From positions 37,784,467 to 37,848,466 of the forward strand of contig JBANSL010000004.1 in assembly GCA_037127255.1 (NCBI GenBank): a DNA stretch of 64,000 nucleotides, read 5' to 3'. How positions within the stretch are numbered: position 1 is the first letter of the stretch; each line of letters opens with the position of its first letter. A program made the position numbers and the translations under genes. Below are positions 43,545 to 54,958 of the stretch, in pieces. The notes under the pieces were generated by a model that was not told the DNA's origin, made no database searches, and worked only from the letters and a program-made list of their open reading frames with translations. The stretch is from Persicaria tinctoria (Eukaryota > Streptophyta > Magnoliopsida > Caryophyllales > Polygonaceae).

Positions 43545-43985
43545 ATGAAGTACAATCCAAGAGTCACCAGCTCTCGCCGGAAGAACCGCAAGGCGCACTT
43601 CACAGCTCCCTCGAGCGTCCGCCGTGTCCTTATGAGCGCACCGCTCTCCACCGAGCTCCGCACCAAGTACAACGTCCGATCCGTGCCGGTCCGCAAGGAC
43701 GACGAGGTTCAGATCGTCAGGGGGACCTTCAAGGGCCGCGAAGGCAAGGTCGTTCAGGTTTACCGCAAGAAGTGGGTTATCCACATTGAGCGGATCACCA
43801 GGGAGAAGGTGAACGGTTCCACGGTCAATGTCGGGATCAATGCCTCGAAGGTCATCATCACCAAGCTCAAGCTCGACAAGGATCGCAAGTCGCTCTTGGA
43901 CCGCAAGGCGAAGGGCCGCGCCGCCGCTGATAAGGATAAGGGCACCAAGTTCAGCGCCGAGGATATTATGCAGAACGTCGATTGA
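43545..43985 (+). CDS. RPL26: 60S ribosomal protein L26 (uL24)
   Basis: This is a 146-residue intron-free coding frame, the same length as plant RPL26. It starts [19 protein letters not shown], followed by [21 protein letters not shown] motif lies at about 50-76 ([20 protein letters not shown]), then [21 protein letters not shown]. The C-terminus is lysine-rich ([12 protein letters not shown]). The protein binds 25S rRNA near the peptide exit tunnel of the cytosolic large ribosomal subunit. The ATG context and the telo-box/site II promoter support an expressed gene. No defects were seen. Confidence 0.97.
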   Translation: MKYNPRVTSSRRKNRKAHFTAPSSVRRVLMSAPLSTELRTKYNVRSVPVRKDDEVQIVRGTFKGREGKVVQVYRKKWVIHIERITREKVNGSTVNVGINASKVIITKLKLDKDRKSLLDRKAKGRAAADKDKGTKFSAEDIMQNVD

Positions 43986-44936
43986 AAGAGGTGATTCGTT
44001 TTGGTAATGTTTCGATTTGATTTCAGTTTCGTTTTAGTTTATGGAGAAAGACATGTGCAATGACTAGTGGTGGTGCATTGAAGGACCTACTAAGTTTTTT
44101 TTTTACCTTGTTTTGGATTTTTACCTTGTTTTGGATTATCGATATACGGAGTGGTTGTTGGATCCATTGCGTTGATGATTCAGTTGCATTAAATTTGGCT
44201 GCTTTGATGAATAGATAATGACATTTTGAATGCAGTGAAACTGGGATAGACATAGACTAACCATTTTGGGATGGTTTAGCTGGAAACGACTTGCGGTAGT
44301 ACAAAGGTCAAATAGCATCATGCACAAATAATCCATCTTAGAACTTGTTGCTATAGATGATTTGATGATACATGTTGAATGATGGTAGTGGAAATTTCAA
44401 TGTTGAGGTCTGGGTAGAGTGATTAGACAAAGGGGTTCTTCATGTGAGGTTTTTTTTTCCCCAAATCTGCTTGCCCCTTGACCAAATTCACCTTTCATAG
44501 TTGGGATGGATGAGTGAATGCAACCTTGTTTTTATATCCACGGTACACTTCCAAAAAAAACCTTGTTTTTATATCCACGGTAGGTTCATGTCTCTTAGAT
44601 TGGTCTAGAGGGTGAAAAATGTGATGATATCAAACCTTGAGATGGTAATCAACTGCTGTGTGATCCTATTTTTTGCATTATGATGTGCGATGTCTTTGAA
44701 GAAGTGGACTTGGGCTGGCACCTATACCAGCAAGTTATTTGGTAAAATTACTACTAGTAGGTAGTTAGTGGTTTCATCTTGTACTCCGTATGTTAATTGC
44801 AAATTGGATAGCCACCTTCACCCCAGTTAAGTTGACGTGATGCTGAGATTGACGTCATCGTCCGCGTGAACGCATGGCATTTTTTAAAATCATACGAAAA
44901 GCACCAATAATATTTATCGGATGTTATAATACTTTG
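43986..44936. other. RPL26 3' flank
   Basis: It contains the 3' UTR and T-rich DNA. CCTTGTTTTTATATCCACGG occurs twice in tandem (about 44523 and 44562). No further gene was recognised. Confidence 0.4.
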
Positions 44937-44938
44937 TA

Positions 44939-45289
44939 CTCCTTCCGTCTCGAAATAGATGTCGTTTTAGCTCTTTGGTTTTGTATCAAAATAGATGTCA
45001 TTTTAGGTTTTTTAGGTAGTTTTTGTATCAAAATAGATGTCATTTTAGGTTTTTTAGGTAGTGGATAGTAGACTATTATTCAAAAAAAAAAAAAAGGTAG
45101 TGGATAGTAATGATTTGTATTGATTTGTGTGTTGTTGACTTTTTTAAAGGTTTTGATTGGTTAAAAAATGTAGTGGGTAATAAAATTAATGAAAAAGTTA
45201 GTGAAATGATGATATTGATTGATGGATGAGTGTTTTTATTAAAATTTGTGCATAAGGCTAAAATGACTTAAATTTTGAGACGGAGAGAG
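44939..45289. mobile_element. Stowaway-like MITE with internal duplication
   Basis: The left end CTCCTTCCGTCTCGAAATAGATGTC and the inverted right end (CTCTCTCCGTCTCAAAATTTAAGTC) match well and are flanked by TA (44937-44938 and 45290-45291). Inside, a unit with ATCAAAATAGATGTCATTTT and GGTTTTTTAGGTAGT is tandemly repeated. Confidence 0.7.
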
Positions 45290-45291
45290 TA

Positions 45292-46028
45292 TTATGTATG
45301 ACGCATGGAATTTATACATTATTGTTAAACTACATAAACTCATCTTTCCATAGAAACACCGTAAGTAAACTCATCTTATTTTTCGAATGTTATTACATTA
45401 ATCAATTAATCAATGCGTTTTAAATGATGTATAAAACATAGTAGTCGTCTTAATATTTCCCGGTTGAGTATTAAAATCCGATAAACTTTTGGACAACAAC
45501 AAAGTAGCGTTGACGGTGGGCAGCACCACCGTCGACGCACCTCATCTTATTGCTTTTTGTTTGATCTTAATCTGCAGAGGAAAAAAAAACAATGACTTCA
45601 TTTCATAAGAAATCGAAAAGAACCGTGTTGCAAGCATCTAAACAACCCGAAGAAAATCAATCTAACTTCAAAACTTATGGTTGCGACGGAAACTATAGAC
45701 GACATACATATAATAGAACACGGAACTTTCAATTTCAAAGGAAAAGCACTTTTGAATCGGACAATAATCATTCAATGTAACTTTAAAGTAATGCCACTTC
45801 CACATTATAATGTATATCTCATAACCAGATATCTTAGTAAAACTTTGAACAAACAGGATTTTAAGTTTCATTATGAGTGTGCTTATGAACATCCCTCACT
45901 ATTCTCAAACTTCACAAAAGTGTAGTACATTGACCTCTTTCATTTTAGACACCAATCACAATAATTGCAAGTACCATAATTGCAAGTTTTTTCATGACAT
46001 ATATAATAAAGGCGTACATACTATCATT
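45292..46028. other. Intergenic stretch
   Basis: It holds one short inverted repeat (GCGTTGACGGTG... at about 45507-45538). Small open frames at 45590-45925 show no protein likeness. Confidence 0.4.
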
Positions 46029-46152
46029 GTGACAATGCACTGTTTCAGCAAATACACTAGGATACAAGTCATATCAAATGAAAGAGGTTTGTGACAATGC
46101 ACTGTTTCAGCAAATACACTAGGATACAAGTCATATCAAATGAAAGAGGTTT
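46029..46152. repeat. 62-bp perfect tandem duplication
   Basis: The unit starting GTGACAATGCACTGTTTCAG is present twice with no difference seen. It sits just past the last recognised exon of the HD2 relic. Confidence 0.9.
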
Positions 46153-46587
46153 GTGAGCCTCCAGAATTAGGTGTTTTAGCATTCTTTGTAGGGTGAGGAG
46201 TAGCAACGTGGCCACCGACACTCTTCTTGCCGTCTAAGGTACATACATATCAAATCAAATGATCATAAGATTGAAAATAATCATCGACGCAGGTACAAGA
46301 CTAATATTAAGACAAAAAAAAAATTACCTGTTTTTTTGGGTAACTATTTTTGCTTTCTTAGCCTCATGGGCTTTAGTGGCAGCATCAGGTCTCTTCTTGC
46401 TTCTAGTCTACATTATCATAAATCATAAACAACCATACATAAACTCTAAAAGATCTTCTACAAAAAGAAAGGAGATAAAAAGGCCATTTGATGCGAGTTT
46501 TAAGTTACATATTTGATTGGTGTTTCTTCCTATTCATTGGAGGAGTCATCTTCAAAACCATCATCTTCATCACTATCAGCCATTGCC
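46148..46587 (-). pseudogene. HD2-type histone deacetylase (HDT) relic
   Basis: Three exon-like blocks on the minus strand follow the C-terminal half of plant HD2 proteins. The first (about 46587-46514) is acidic: ADSDEDDGFEDDSSNE, then a TAG stop, then EETPIK. The second (about 46415-46328) reads KKRPDAATKAHEAKKAKIV and TQKN. The third (about 46238-46148) reads GKKSVGGHVATPHPTKNAK then TPNSGG. Splice-like AG/GT borders are present. HD2 proteins are nucleolar plant-specific deacetylases. The internal stop and the missing N-terminal catalytic region and C-terminal zinc finger show a broken copy. Confidence 0.7.
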
Positions 46588-46699
46588 TGCACAACCACGC
46601 ATAAGAAGAAAAAGAATCAATGAAAAAAGCATAATAAATATGTTTGACATCACTAAGAACTAATAACATACCAAACATAACCTATTTCTGGAGGCTCTC

Positions 46700-49600
46700 A
46701 AACTGGTCAGATCCATTGAGCAAGAATGACTCCTCCTAAAGAAGTCATATCTCCCAAAAAATGCCTACTCATTCATGCCTGCGTATCTCAAAGAAGAAGC
46801 TTCAAACTAACTTCACTTCTTTGAATTCGTTTTTGAGGAAGTACTTACTTTCAAAGGCACTGCTTCACATGCATGACACTGCTCTTGCTTGTGCTCTAAT
46901 TCGAACCTCTAATTCAAAACGAATCTCATAAAACAAAAAAGGCAAGAAACGAACCTCTAATTCGAACAACATCCGTCAAACTCTTCATTCCTCTCATCGC
47001 CTCCGTTGGACCCTCCTTCAATTCCAACTGCACACCATTCGTTACTTCAGGAAAATCCAAGCATAATACTAGATTATAAACGAAAAAAGGACACTGATTT
47101 GTCTATATTGCAAGAGTGAACAACCAACTAAGCAAATAAACTAACTCAGAAACTGCCTATAAAACTACCAAAGAAGTGGAGGAGTGGGTAAGCTCAGGTA
47201 GTTATCTATGGACTATCTAAGCTTGTTGTTTAAAAAAAGACATAACCATAACATACTAATTATCTAGATCCAAACTCGGAACGGGCAAACCGCAGACATC
47301 AACACCCTAGCCAGCAAGAAAGAAAGCACCAAGGTCTAATATCGCTCTGAAAGATACTAATATCTAGATCCACCCAGGCTCCACCACAAGAGTAAACTTA
47401 CTAGATTACTCTTATATATTAATTTTCTGGATTTTCATATTTAACTATTTTAGATTTGTAAATAGACTTCATTATTAGATTTTCATATTGGGATCGATGG
47501 TAGCAAAAGAAACAAATAGACTTAATGACAACATTTTTTCCATGGACTCCTAAAAAAGGATGGTCCCTCAACATACAAAATAGACCATACATGACAAAGT
47601 AGACAACACATTATTCCATAATGACTGCAATGAATCTTGATGGTAAGAATCCTCAACCTCAAACACCATTCTCAGCCACCATAAAAACACCATTCATTAA
47701 GCTACTTGAAGAATTAAAGTACTCACAATTCCATGGATTTTGCTGTCCAAATATAACAAAAAAAACTACTTATAAAATCTGAAAACCGTGAATGAGAAAA
47801 AAGAAAACCATGAATGACAAAAAGGAAACTTTATTGCTCCATTGATTGTGGTGGCAGGGTGAGCAAACAATCAAAAACCTTAAAACCAATGACCTCAGGG
47901 CAAGTAAACATTCATTGCCCCATTCCTTTCTTGTTAGTGGCAAAAACAAATGTCATAATCCAAAACGCTCAAGGTCAAAACAGACGTCAATGGCTTGTAA
48001 ATCCATAAAATTGAGTTCGAATTCGTGAAATTGAAAGAAGCAAATGGTAACTTTTGACAAAAATAAAAACTGAAATTGGAACACAAAGAAGGCGAATACC
48101 CCTTTTGATGAATTTTGCAGGTCTTTCAGAATCCTAGATCAAAGACAAAAAAGAGAGCGGTAAGGGTGCATAACCGCTGTGATTTTCACTCGCCTCGATC
48201 CGCCTCAAAAGCAATCCAGAGCCTAAGGCAAGAGGTACAAGCAATATTGCTAAAACTCATCAGCAAAAAAATTCAACAAAAGGTTGTGGCTTAAAATGCA
48301 ATCGATAGTAGAGTATACAAACATGTGATTAAGATAGATGCAGTTAACCCAAAAAAGATGTCAAGTGCACCTTCTTCCTACGGCTGAATTGTCCATCAAC
48401 AAAAAAGGCGTAACTATGAGCTGACTTCCAAACAGTCTTCATTGTGACATACTTTCTCTGATAGTTAAAATGTAACAGCTAGTAGCCTAGAAGACATTCT
48501 AGTCTACACTATCCACTATTTAAACATTGGAATTTCCACCCCTTAGTTGCACAACATGTTGTTTACCGCAGTATTTAACCACAAGGCAACAATCATTCAA
48601 AATTAAAAAGAAAAAGAAAAACAATTACTCTAGGAAAATGGGAAAACCTCCCAATTGAATAATTTCGCAGCAGCCTTTTGTTCACGCTTTCGATGCTGCT
48701 CAATGTTTTTCCCAGGATCCTAGTGTGTTAGTTCTGCCAAACTCTTTAAGAAATTCTTAGTATCCGAAAGATCATGGACATCTCCATGAAGAATCTCGAA
48801 GTATTTGCTGCATCTAAAAAATGAGACCAATCAAACATTTATGAATGTACACTCTCAAAAGTTCTCAAGTGAATCGCCACTGACAAGTTAAGGAACTCAC
48901 GGATTATTAGAGTCTTCAACTGCTCCATTCTCGACAAATCTTGGTGATCCAGAATGAATTACAAGCTCATTTTGAGCATGAGCATACCATTTAGGTATAC
49001 TAAGATCGCTGCCAGATATTCGCTGAAGCTGAAAGCCAATAACTATAGGATCACGTAACCTCCTAGCTCCACTTAACTGCGATTTAAAGAAAAAAGACCA
49101 TACGCATATCAGAAATTAGTGAAAGGTAGCAAAGGCAAAATATTTAATTTTATATATAAGAAAATAATGATGAGAAGAGGGTTAAGTGGAGACCATATGC
49201 ATATCTTTTTTGTGCCGATGGAATTCCATATTCCTACATACTACTGTAGTGGAATAGCAGTCAGATACAGACGTTATTGAATTGTACTGATTTTTAAAAT
49301 TTAACATATTCACAAAATCAATCTCCCCTAAGTTGTGTATAAGCTTCTACCTATAGATTCCAGGTCAGTACAAAAGATATGCATAAGCTTCCAGACAGAA
49401 TTCCATATTCCTACATAAAAACAACCCCTTTGTCACAAAAAATCAGTTCATTTCATTGAATTGGAAGAAATAGACAGAAAAGCAATAGATTGACGAACTG
49501 ATAGGTTTGTAAAATTAGGAAAGAGGGGAGATGATTTGACCTGATAGAGGATGAGGACGATGACCCTCCTAGACGATGACCCTTCTAGTCCTAATCTTGT

Positions 49601-50290
49601 CCTCATCCTGCAACTTGTGAATCTCCGTTTGCAACTGTGCAATACACAACTCAGGGAAGATTGATTTGGCCAGAGAAGACTAAATTAGGCTATGGATAAA
49701 AATCACTCATTTACTTCACTTTTCTTTTCCAGAGAAGACTATAGTCTCAATCTCAATTTCAATATCGATAGCCTCAATCTCAATTTAAATTTCCCGATTC
49801 CCATCTAGAGGAGAATGTTAACAATAAGTTACTGCTTACTTCACAAAATCATCCATCTACAACCAATATCAATCATTCAATCTCAATTCTCAACCAGCCA
49901 GATTAGAGTGAAGATCATACCTTTCGATAATCTCAATTTCAGTTTTCTTCCGGATTCCCTTCTATCCCATCCATTTGCAACAACCACCTCAGCATCTTTC
50001 CTACAAAAAAAATATTCAATACAAGCTACAATCCCAAAATCGAAACCCTAGATTATAAAGAAAAGCAAAAGTTACAACTAACCACAAGGGGTTTGGGTGG
50101 TCGGGAAGCACATCATCCATGGCTTCGAGTATGAGTCATCAGTGCTCTCCCCGTGCGTAATCACCAGGCATCACCACTTTCGGATCCCATCGAGGTCAAT
50201 GAACACCGGCTCCTCGGCCGATGCTTTCAGAACCCTAATACTCGACAACAGGTGGTAGAATCCGCTGTCCTTAACCCTAAACAGCCTCAT
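46700..50290 (-). pseudogene. Decayed multi-exon host gene, unidentified
   Basis: Several exon-like blocks with splice-like borders occur in order on the minus strand. About 50290-50170 reads MRLFRVKDSGFYHLLSSIRV then LKASAEEPVFIDLDGIRK. About 49650-49560 reads ELCIAQLQTEIHKLQDEDKI. About 49080-48900 reads RRLRDPIVIGFQLQRISGSD, then LSIPKWYAHAQNELVIHSGS. About 48820-48660 reads KYFEILHGDVHDLSDTKNFL, then, after a stop, KNIEQHRKREQKAAAKLFNW. About 48460-48360 reads TVWKSAHSYAFFVDGQFSRR. I do not recognise the family. In-frame stops suggest a pseudogene. Whether it joins the HD2 relic is unclear. Confidence 0.5.
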
Positions 50291-50299
50291 GGATCCCAA

Positions 50300-51786
50300 A
50301 TCACAAATTTCTAGTAGCCTTTCTTGTTATTTAATTCGTCATACGGCCTGCTGTCATAGTGATATTGTCATCCACTTCTTTGCTCTAACTGTGAAGCCAG
50401 AGTTGCCCTCCTCATTCCTAACATTGCAAAGAGAAATTAAGATAAACCCTTACAATAAAACTTTTACCAAAAAATCAAGACAAGATCAGAGTCTGCACAT
50501 GCCTTTCCTCATCCAAAACTCGAGTGTAGTGATTACACAGGGTCAAGCGTAACTGCTGAACTGATGTTGCAGAGGCCTGACATTGCAATATAATATTAAT
50601 GTGAAAGTCATTCCTAAGATAAAAATTGCAATATAAGATTCTAGAAGCAACCAAGTTGAATTAAATTATATATAATTTACAATGAAAGGTTAAGTTTGTG
50701 ACTAAAAAGTAGAAAGCAAAATATGGGTCATTTATCTTTCACCCATCTTACCTTCTTTGATAAACCATTTATCAATCTTCTCTTCCTAAAAAGTTGCATC
50801 AGCACAAAATTAACTAAGATATACTACACAAAAAGAACAAATATGATTCCTACCAAAAGCATAGAAAGTGCAGTAATCAATAGAAAATTAGTGGTAAGGA
50901 AGGCAATCCTACCTTAACCTTTATTTTAGAAGTGGTCAACAACTGGGGGAAAGAAAAATCAGCTCCACCGGCTGGCACTTGCAGTGCTGCTACAGAAATT
51001 TTGCAGGACAAACAAAATGCTTGAGTATACCTGCTTGGTGAGTTGTTAAGAAGGGTTATTAAGAGTTGTAGATTATAGCAGTAGGTGTAGAAATTTTTCG
51101 GAAAAAAAAAATAAAATAAAAAATCACAAAAAATTGCTAGCATTGACACGTGGCAAATTATTTTCTAAAGAACTTTCTTTTGCTATTATATTGTAGGGAT
51201 TCTATAGAATATTCTTAAATGGCTTATCGTACAAAATTGTGGTTTCCACGTAAGCCAAATATTTTAGGCTAAAATATGAAAATTCCCTATAAATCCATGT
51301 ATATTTTACCATTGATGGATTATATAACTCACATTTCTCACTTATGCACATATGATACACTTTCGATTTCAATTTACTATAATGAATCCATCAAGATTTG
51401 TTACTTTAATGGTATGCAAATAACATTTTATTCCTAGCGGAACATAGTAAAATGAAGAAGATCGATGATGTTCAACTAAAATGGAAGAGTTCCTAGTCAC
51501 ATTACCATTTATCGTGTTTGAGAATTTGATGTTAATAAATTCCAGAGTGGATTATAAATTCATAATTTTTAGCATAACTTTAGAACAAACCATAATAAAT
51601 TTGTACTGAAAGTCGATCTAAGTGGTGTCTTCGAAACAAAGAAGGTTTATAAAGAGAGAGGGATGTGGATTTATAAAATATAAGATAATTTTAAGTTTTA
51701 ATGTGTTTCATTAGTTTGTAGTTTCATTTTATACTTATTATTTCTTAGCTTTTATACTTTAAAATGTAAGAATGGTCACAAACTAG
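50300..51786. other. Intergenic stretch
   Basis: It is AT-rich with small open frames and no recognisable protein, RNA gene or element border. Confidence 0.4.
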
Positions 51787-52633
51787 TACTCCCTCCGTTC
51801 GGCAAAACTTGTCATTTTAGCTTATTTCACAAGTTTTAAGGCAATTAACAAATGTACTAATTTACCCTCAATTATTACCCTCCTTTTTTACTTTATCGAA
51901 AACTACAACTAACAAACCATCAATCACATCAAGGGCATTTTTGTAAAGTAAAGGGCAAAATATCTATAATGACAAGTTTTTTTATTTTATTTTGACAGTA
52001 GGCAAGAAGTAGATCGACTAAGCGATCTTGAAGCCATCAACAGATGGCTTGGATGACCCTACGCAGAGGGTCGCCAGTCAAAAAAGAAAAAAAATTATCT
52101 AAAATTACAATTACAGAAATTTAGAATTAAAAGTGCATAGAAAATTAAACCCTAGATTCTTCACATAAAATTTGAGCCGATAATTCTTGATTCCGATCTT
52201 GGCTTGGAAGGCGGTGATGATTGCAGATCTGGATCCCACTACGACAACAAACAAGCACTAGATGGCTTGCATGCAGGGAATTGGATTGTAACGGGGGAGA
52301 AGTAAAATCCGATGGATTAATTTGTTGGATCTAAGAGGGGTAAAAATTTGGGTTGGAGATTTGGATTTGTATCAAATTGGGTTAAGATTGGTTTGTAGAG
52401 GGTTAGGATTTTTTGGGTGGCCCTCAGAGAGAGAGAGCGCAATTTGTGTTTTTTTTTGTTTTTTACCTTTCTTTCTTTGAAAGGTGATGGAGGTTGAGGC
52501 GGGGCTTTGTACTGGGGGACAAATTCAGAGTAGGCGGTCGGGCGGAGGGAGGCGGTGGAGGATGGGTTGAGGAGGGTGCCGGAGGACGGAAACAGCCAGG
52601 AAGCCCGACAGGGACGCCGGAATGGCCCACCAC

Positions 52634-53997
52634 CAGGCCCGGCCCAAAGGGTAGGCAAGAGGGGCGATGGTCATGGGCCGAAAAAATATGGGGGCCCATA
52701 TGTGGTTCTTGTATATATACATATACATATACCGTTCTCCGTGAACAAAATTATATATGTATATAAATTATGCAGACGTGAGAGGAAGAAAGAGGGAAGG
52801 GGCCCCATATGGCACACTCTTTCTCCTCTATTTCACAGGAAGGAAGAAAGAGGGGAGGGCCCACATGGCCACACTCTTGTCTCTTTCTCCTCTATTGCAC
52901 ACAGAACGTTCACTGGAGTTTCCCCCAAATTTCGAGTGACTATCTTCTACATCACACGGTACAGTGCATTACAAAATTAGTTAGGGTATAATCTTACTTT
53001 TAAAAAAATCAAAAAAATATATTTGTATTTCAAATACTTTTATTTATATGTTTGTAACTTTTTATCATGAAAATTTATGTTTTAGAAAAATATAAAAATT
53101 ATAAACCAATAAAATCAATCTTTTAATTATATATATTTTTAAAATATATTTTTTCATAATTTTTTTTTTATAGATGTGTAGATATAAGGGTATGAAACCT
53201 AAATATAATTTTTTAAATATTTTAAAATAAAATTATACCACAAATAATTTTGTGATGCACCTAGTGGTGCACCAAATGTTGTAGATGATCTTTACTGCCA
53301 AATTTCAATCAGATTTCAAGCCCCACTCGTTTCTAAAATTACAAAAGTCATAGGGCACCAAAAAAAACCTTCTAAAAGCCATAGAAAACACTATTTATAG
53401 TGGAATCTAGCCAAATTGAATCAACAAATTTCGATTTTTTTTCCTTCAATAGAACTAAAATCTATTCATATTAATTTGTTGTTTTGCTAATTTTTATCAT
53501 TTTCCTCCATTTTGGTGCATATTTGTTCGAAATTTATTCACATTTTGGAAATTGGGAATTAGCTGATGAGTTTAAACAAACACAAAAAGGGGCTATTGCT
53601 AAATTTGTTCTTAAAAAACTAACGCATGAAATAGGTAAAGCTCATATTGAACACAGAATTTGAATAATGAAGAGAATATTTGATAATATCACCAAAAATA
53701 TTGAGTTCCATGAAGATCCACCTCATGAACCTGAATATTTCTGTAAGTTTATACTCCCTCCGTTTCATAAGGTAAAAATTCTATAAAATATTATTTTTAA
53801 TCAATTTTTTAAAATAATTTCATACTTATTAGTAATAAGTATAACAATATAAAAAATCATTAAAAATATATTTAATAGATTTTTCATATCCTTCAAATAC
53901 ATGCCGAAAAGTAAAAAGACACTTGTTATGAAACGTAGGGAGTATTCGACAAGGGGCCCTGTTTTTCCTATCGCCCAGGGCCTACAAGTAGCCCGAC
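52634..53997. mobile_element. hAT-like non-autonomous element (tentative)
   Basis: CAGGCCCGGCCCAAAGGG followed by TAGGCAAGAGGGGCGATGG at 52634 resembles a common plant hAT terminus. Near 53950-53997 GGGGCCCTGTTTTTCC, TATCGCCCAGGGCCT and TAGCCCGACAG look like the inverted other end. The ends are imperfect and no 8-bp target duplication is visible. Confidence 0.4.
53754..53942. mobile_element. Stowaway MITE
   Basis: The left end CTCCCTCCGTTTCATAA and the inverted right end (CTCCCTACGTTTCATAA) match except at one base, and TA flanks both sides (53752-53753 and 53943-53944). The centre TACTTATTAGTAATAAGTA is shared with the MITE at 11295, showing the same family. Length is 189 bp. Confidence 0.85.
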
Positions 53998-54020
53998 AGT
54001 TTTGCCGAACGGAGGGAGTA

Positions 54021-54957
54021 TTATTTTGATCCAATGTATAATTTTGATTATGTTGTAAGAATTTATTAAAATATCATTGATATAAAAAAATCCAAATATA
54101 AAATATTAATTATAGTAATATTGAAGAATTTGATAATATTTTACAATGTTATGAATTTTATTTTAATTATAATCATAAAAAATATATATCATTATAATGT
54201 TTATAGAATTATATAAATGTTAAATGATTAAAATTAAAAATAAAATAAGTGGAATCCACATTTGGCCTTCCAAAATTTCAAGCCAAATTTGGCCTTTGAT
54301 TTAGAAATAGCCTACCAAAATTTTGGCCAAAATAGAAAATGGCCTATGGTGGAAGAGAAAATAGGCTAAAATAACAATTATAGCATATGGTGGGAGATGC
54401 TCTAATACCGGTTCCGTCTTGAACTCTGGTGATCTCAAAACTGGTTGTAGAATATGGGTTTGTAAACACGAGAGATTATGAATCAACCTGGACTTTATCT
54501 GTGACTCATTTCAAGTATCAGAACCTTTTTTTTTGTTTGGGTGATCTCTCCCAAACTATGCATTGCCTATGTGTAATTGTCTACGCTCACTTCAAACAAA
54601 AGTATTAACTTTTCAGTTTTCACCATATGGTTGACTAGTGTTAGTTTGGTTGACTACTGTTAGTTTGTGGCGACATGAAAAGTGAAAAGTTCCCACAATC
54701 TGTTTCCCTAATGAAGCAAAGTTCAATAAAAATCACGAATTCAATTATTTTTCGATCATCTTTGGCTAAATTGCTTTATATCAAGTCTACCCATACGAGA
54801 AATGAAGGAATTGATGGTGACAACCAAGTCGAGTCAGTACGTTGCCTTATTCATACGGTCAGCTACTTCCGACATTCAAAGGTACATTGTATTTCATGTT
54901 GAGTGTTTCTTTTCTTGTCCATCTCCGACCCTCTATTCTTCCATGCATGTAGGCAGG
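54021..54957. other. AT-rich intergenic stretch
   Basis: GGGAGATGCTCTAATA at about 54391-54406 resembles a Tourist-type MITE end without a partner. Nothing else was recognised. Confidence 0.35.
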
Positions 54958-54958
54958 T

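Larger units (their letters stand above)
51789..54018. mobile_element. Stowaway-type MITE interrupted by about 2 kb of other DNA
   Basis: The ends start with CTCCCTCCGTTCGGCAAAAC and are perfect inverted repeats for 21 bp (51789-51809 and 53998-54018), flanked by TA on both sides. The left arm continues as a normal MITE to ATAATGACAAGTTTT near 51981, the expected inverse of its own start, and the right arm resumes at about 53997. The roughly 2 kb between them is therefore a later insertion or insertions. Confidence 0.6.

Noticed and set aside
52494..52980. Overlapping plus-strand frames near 52.5-53.0 kb
   Set aside because: Low-complexity G/A-rich DNA inside an element; the peptides show no family features.
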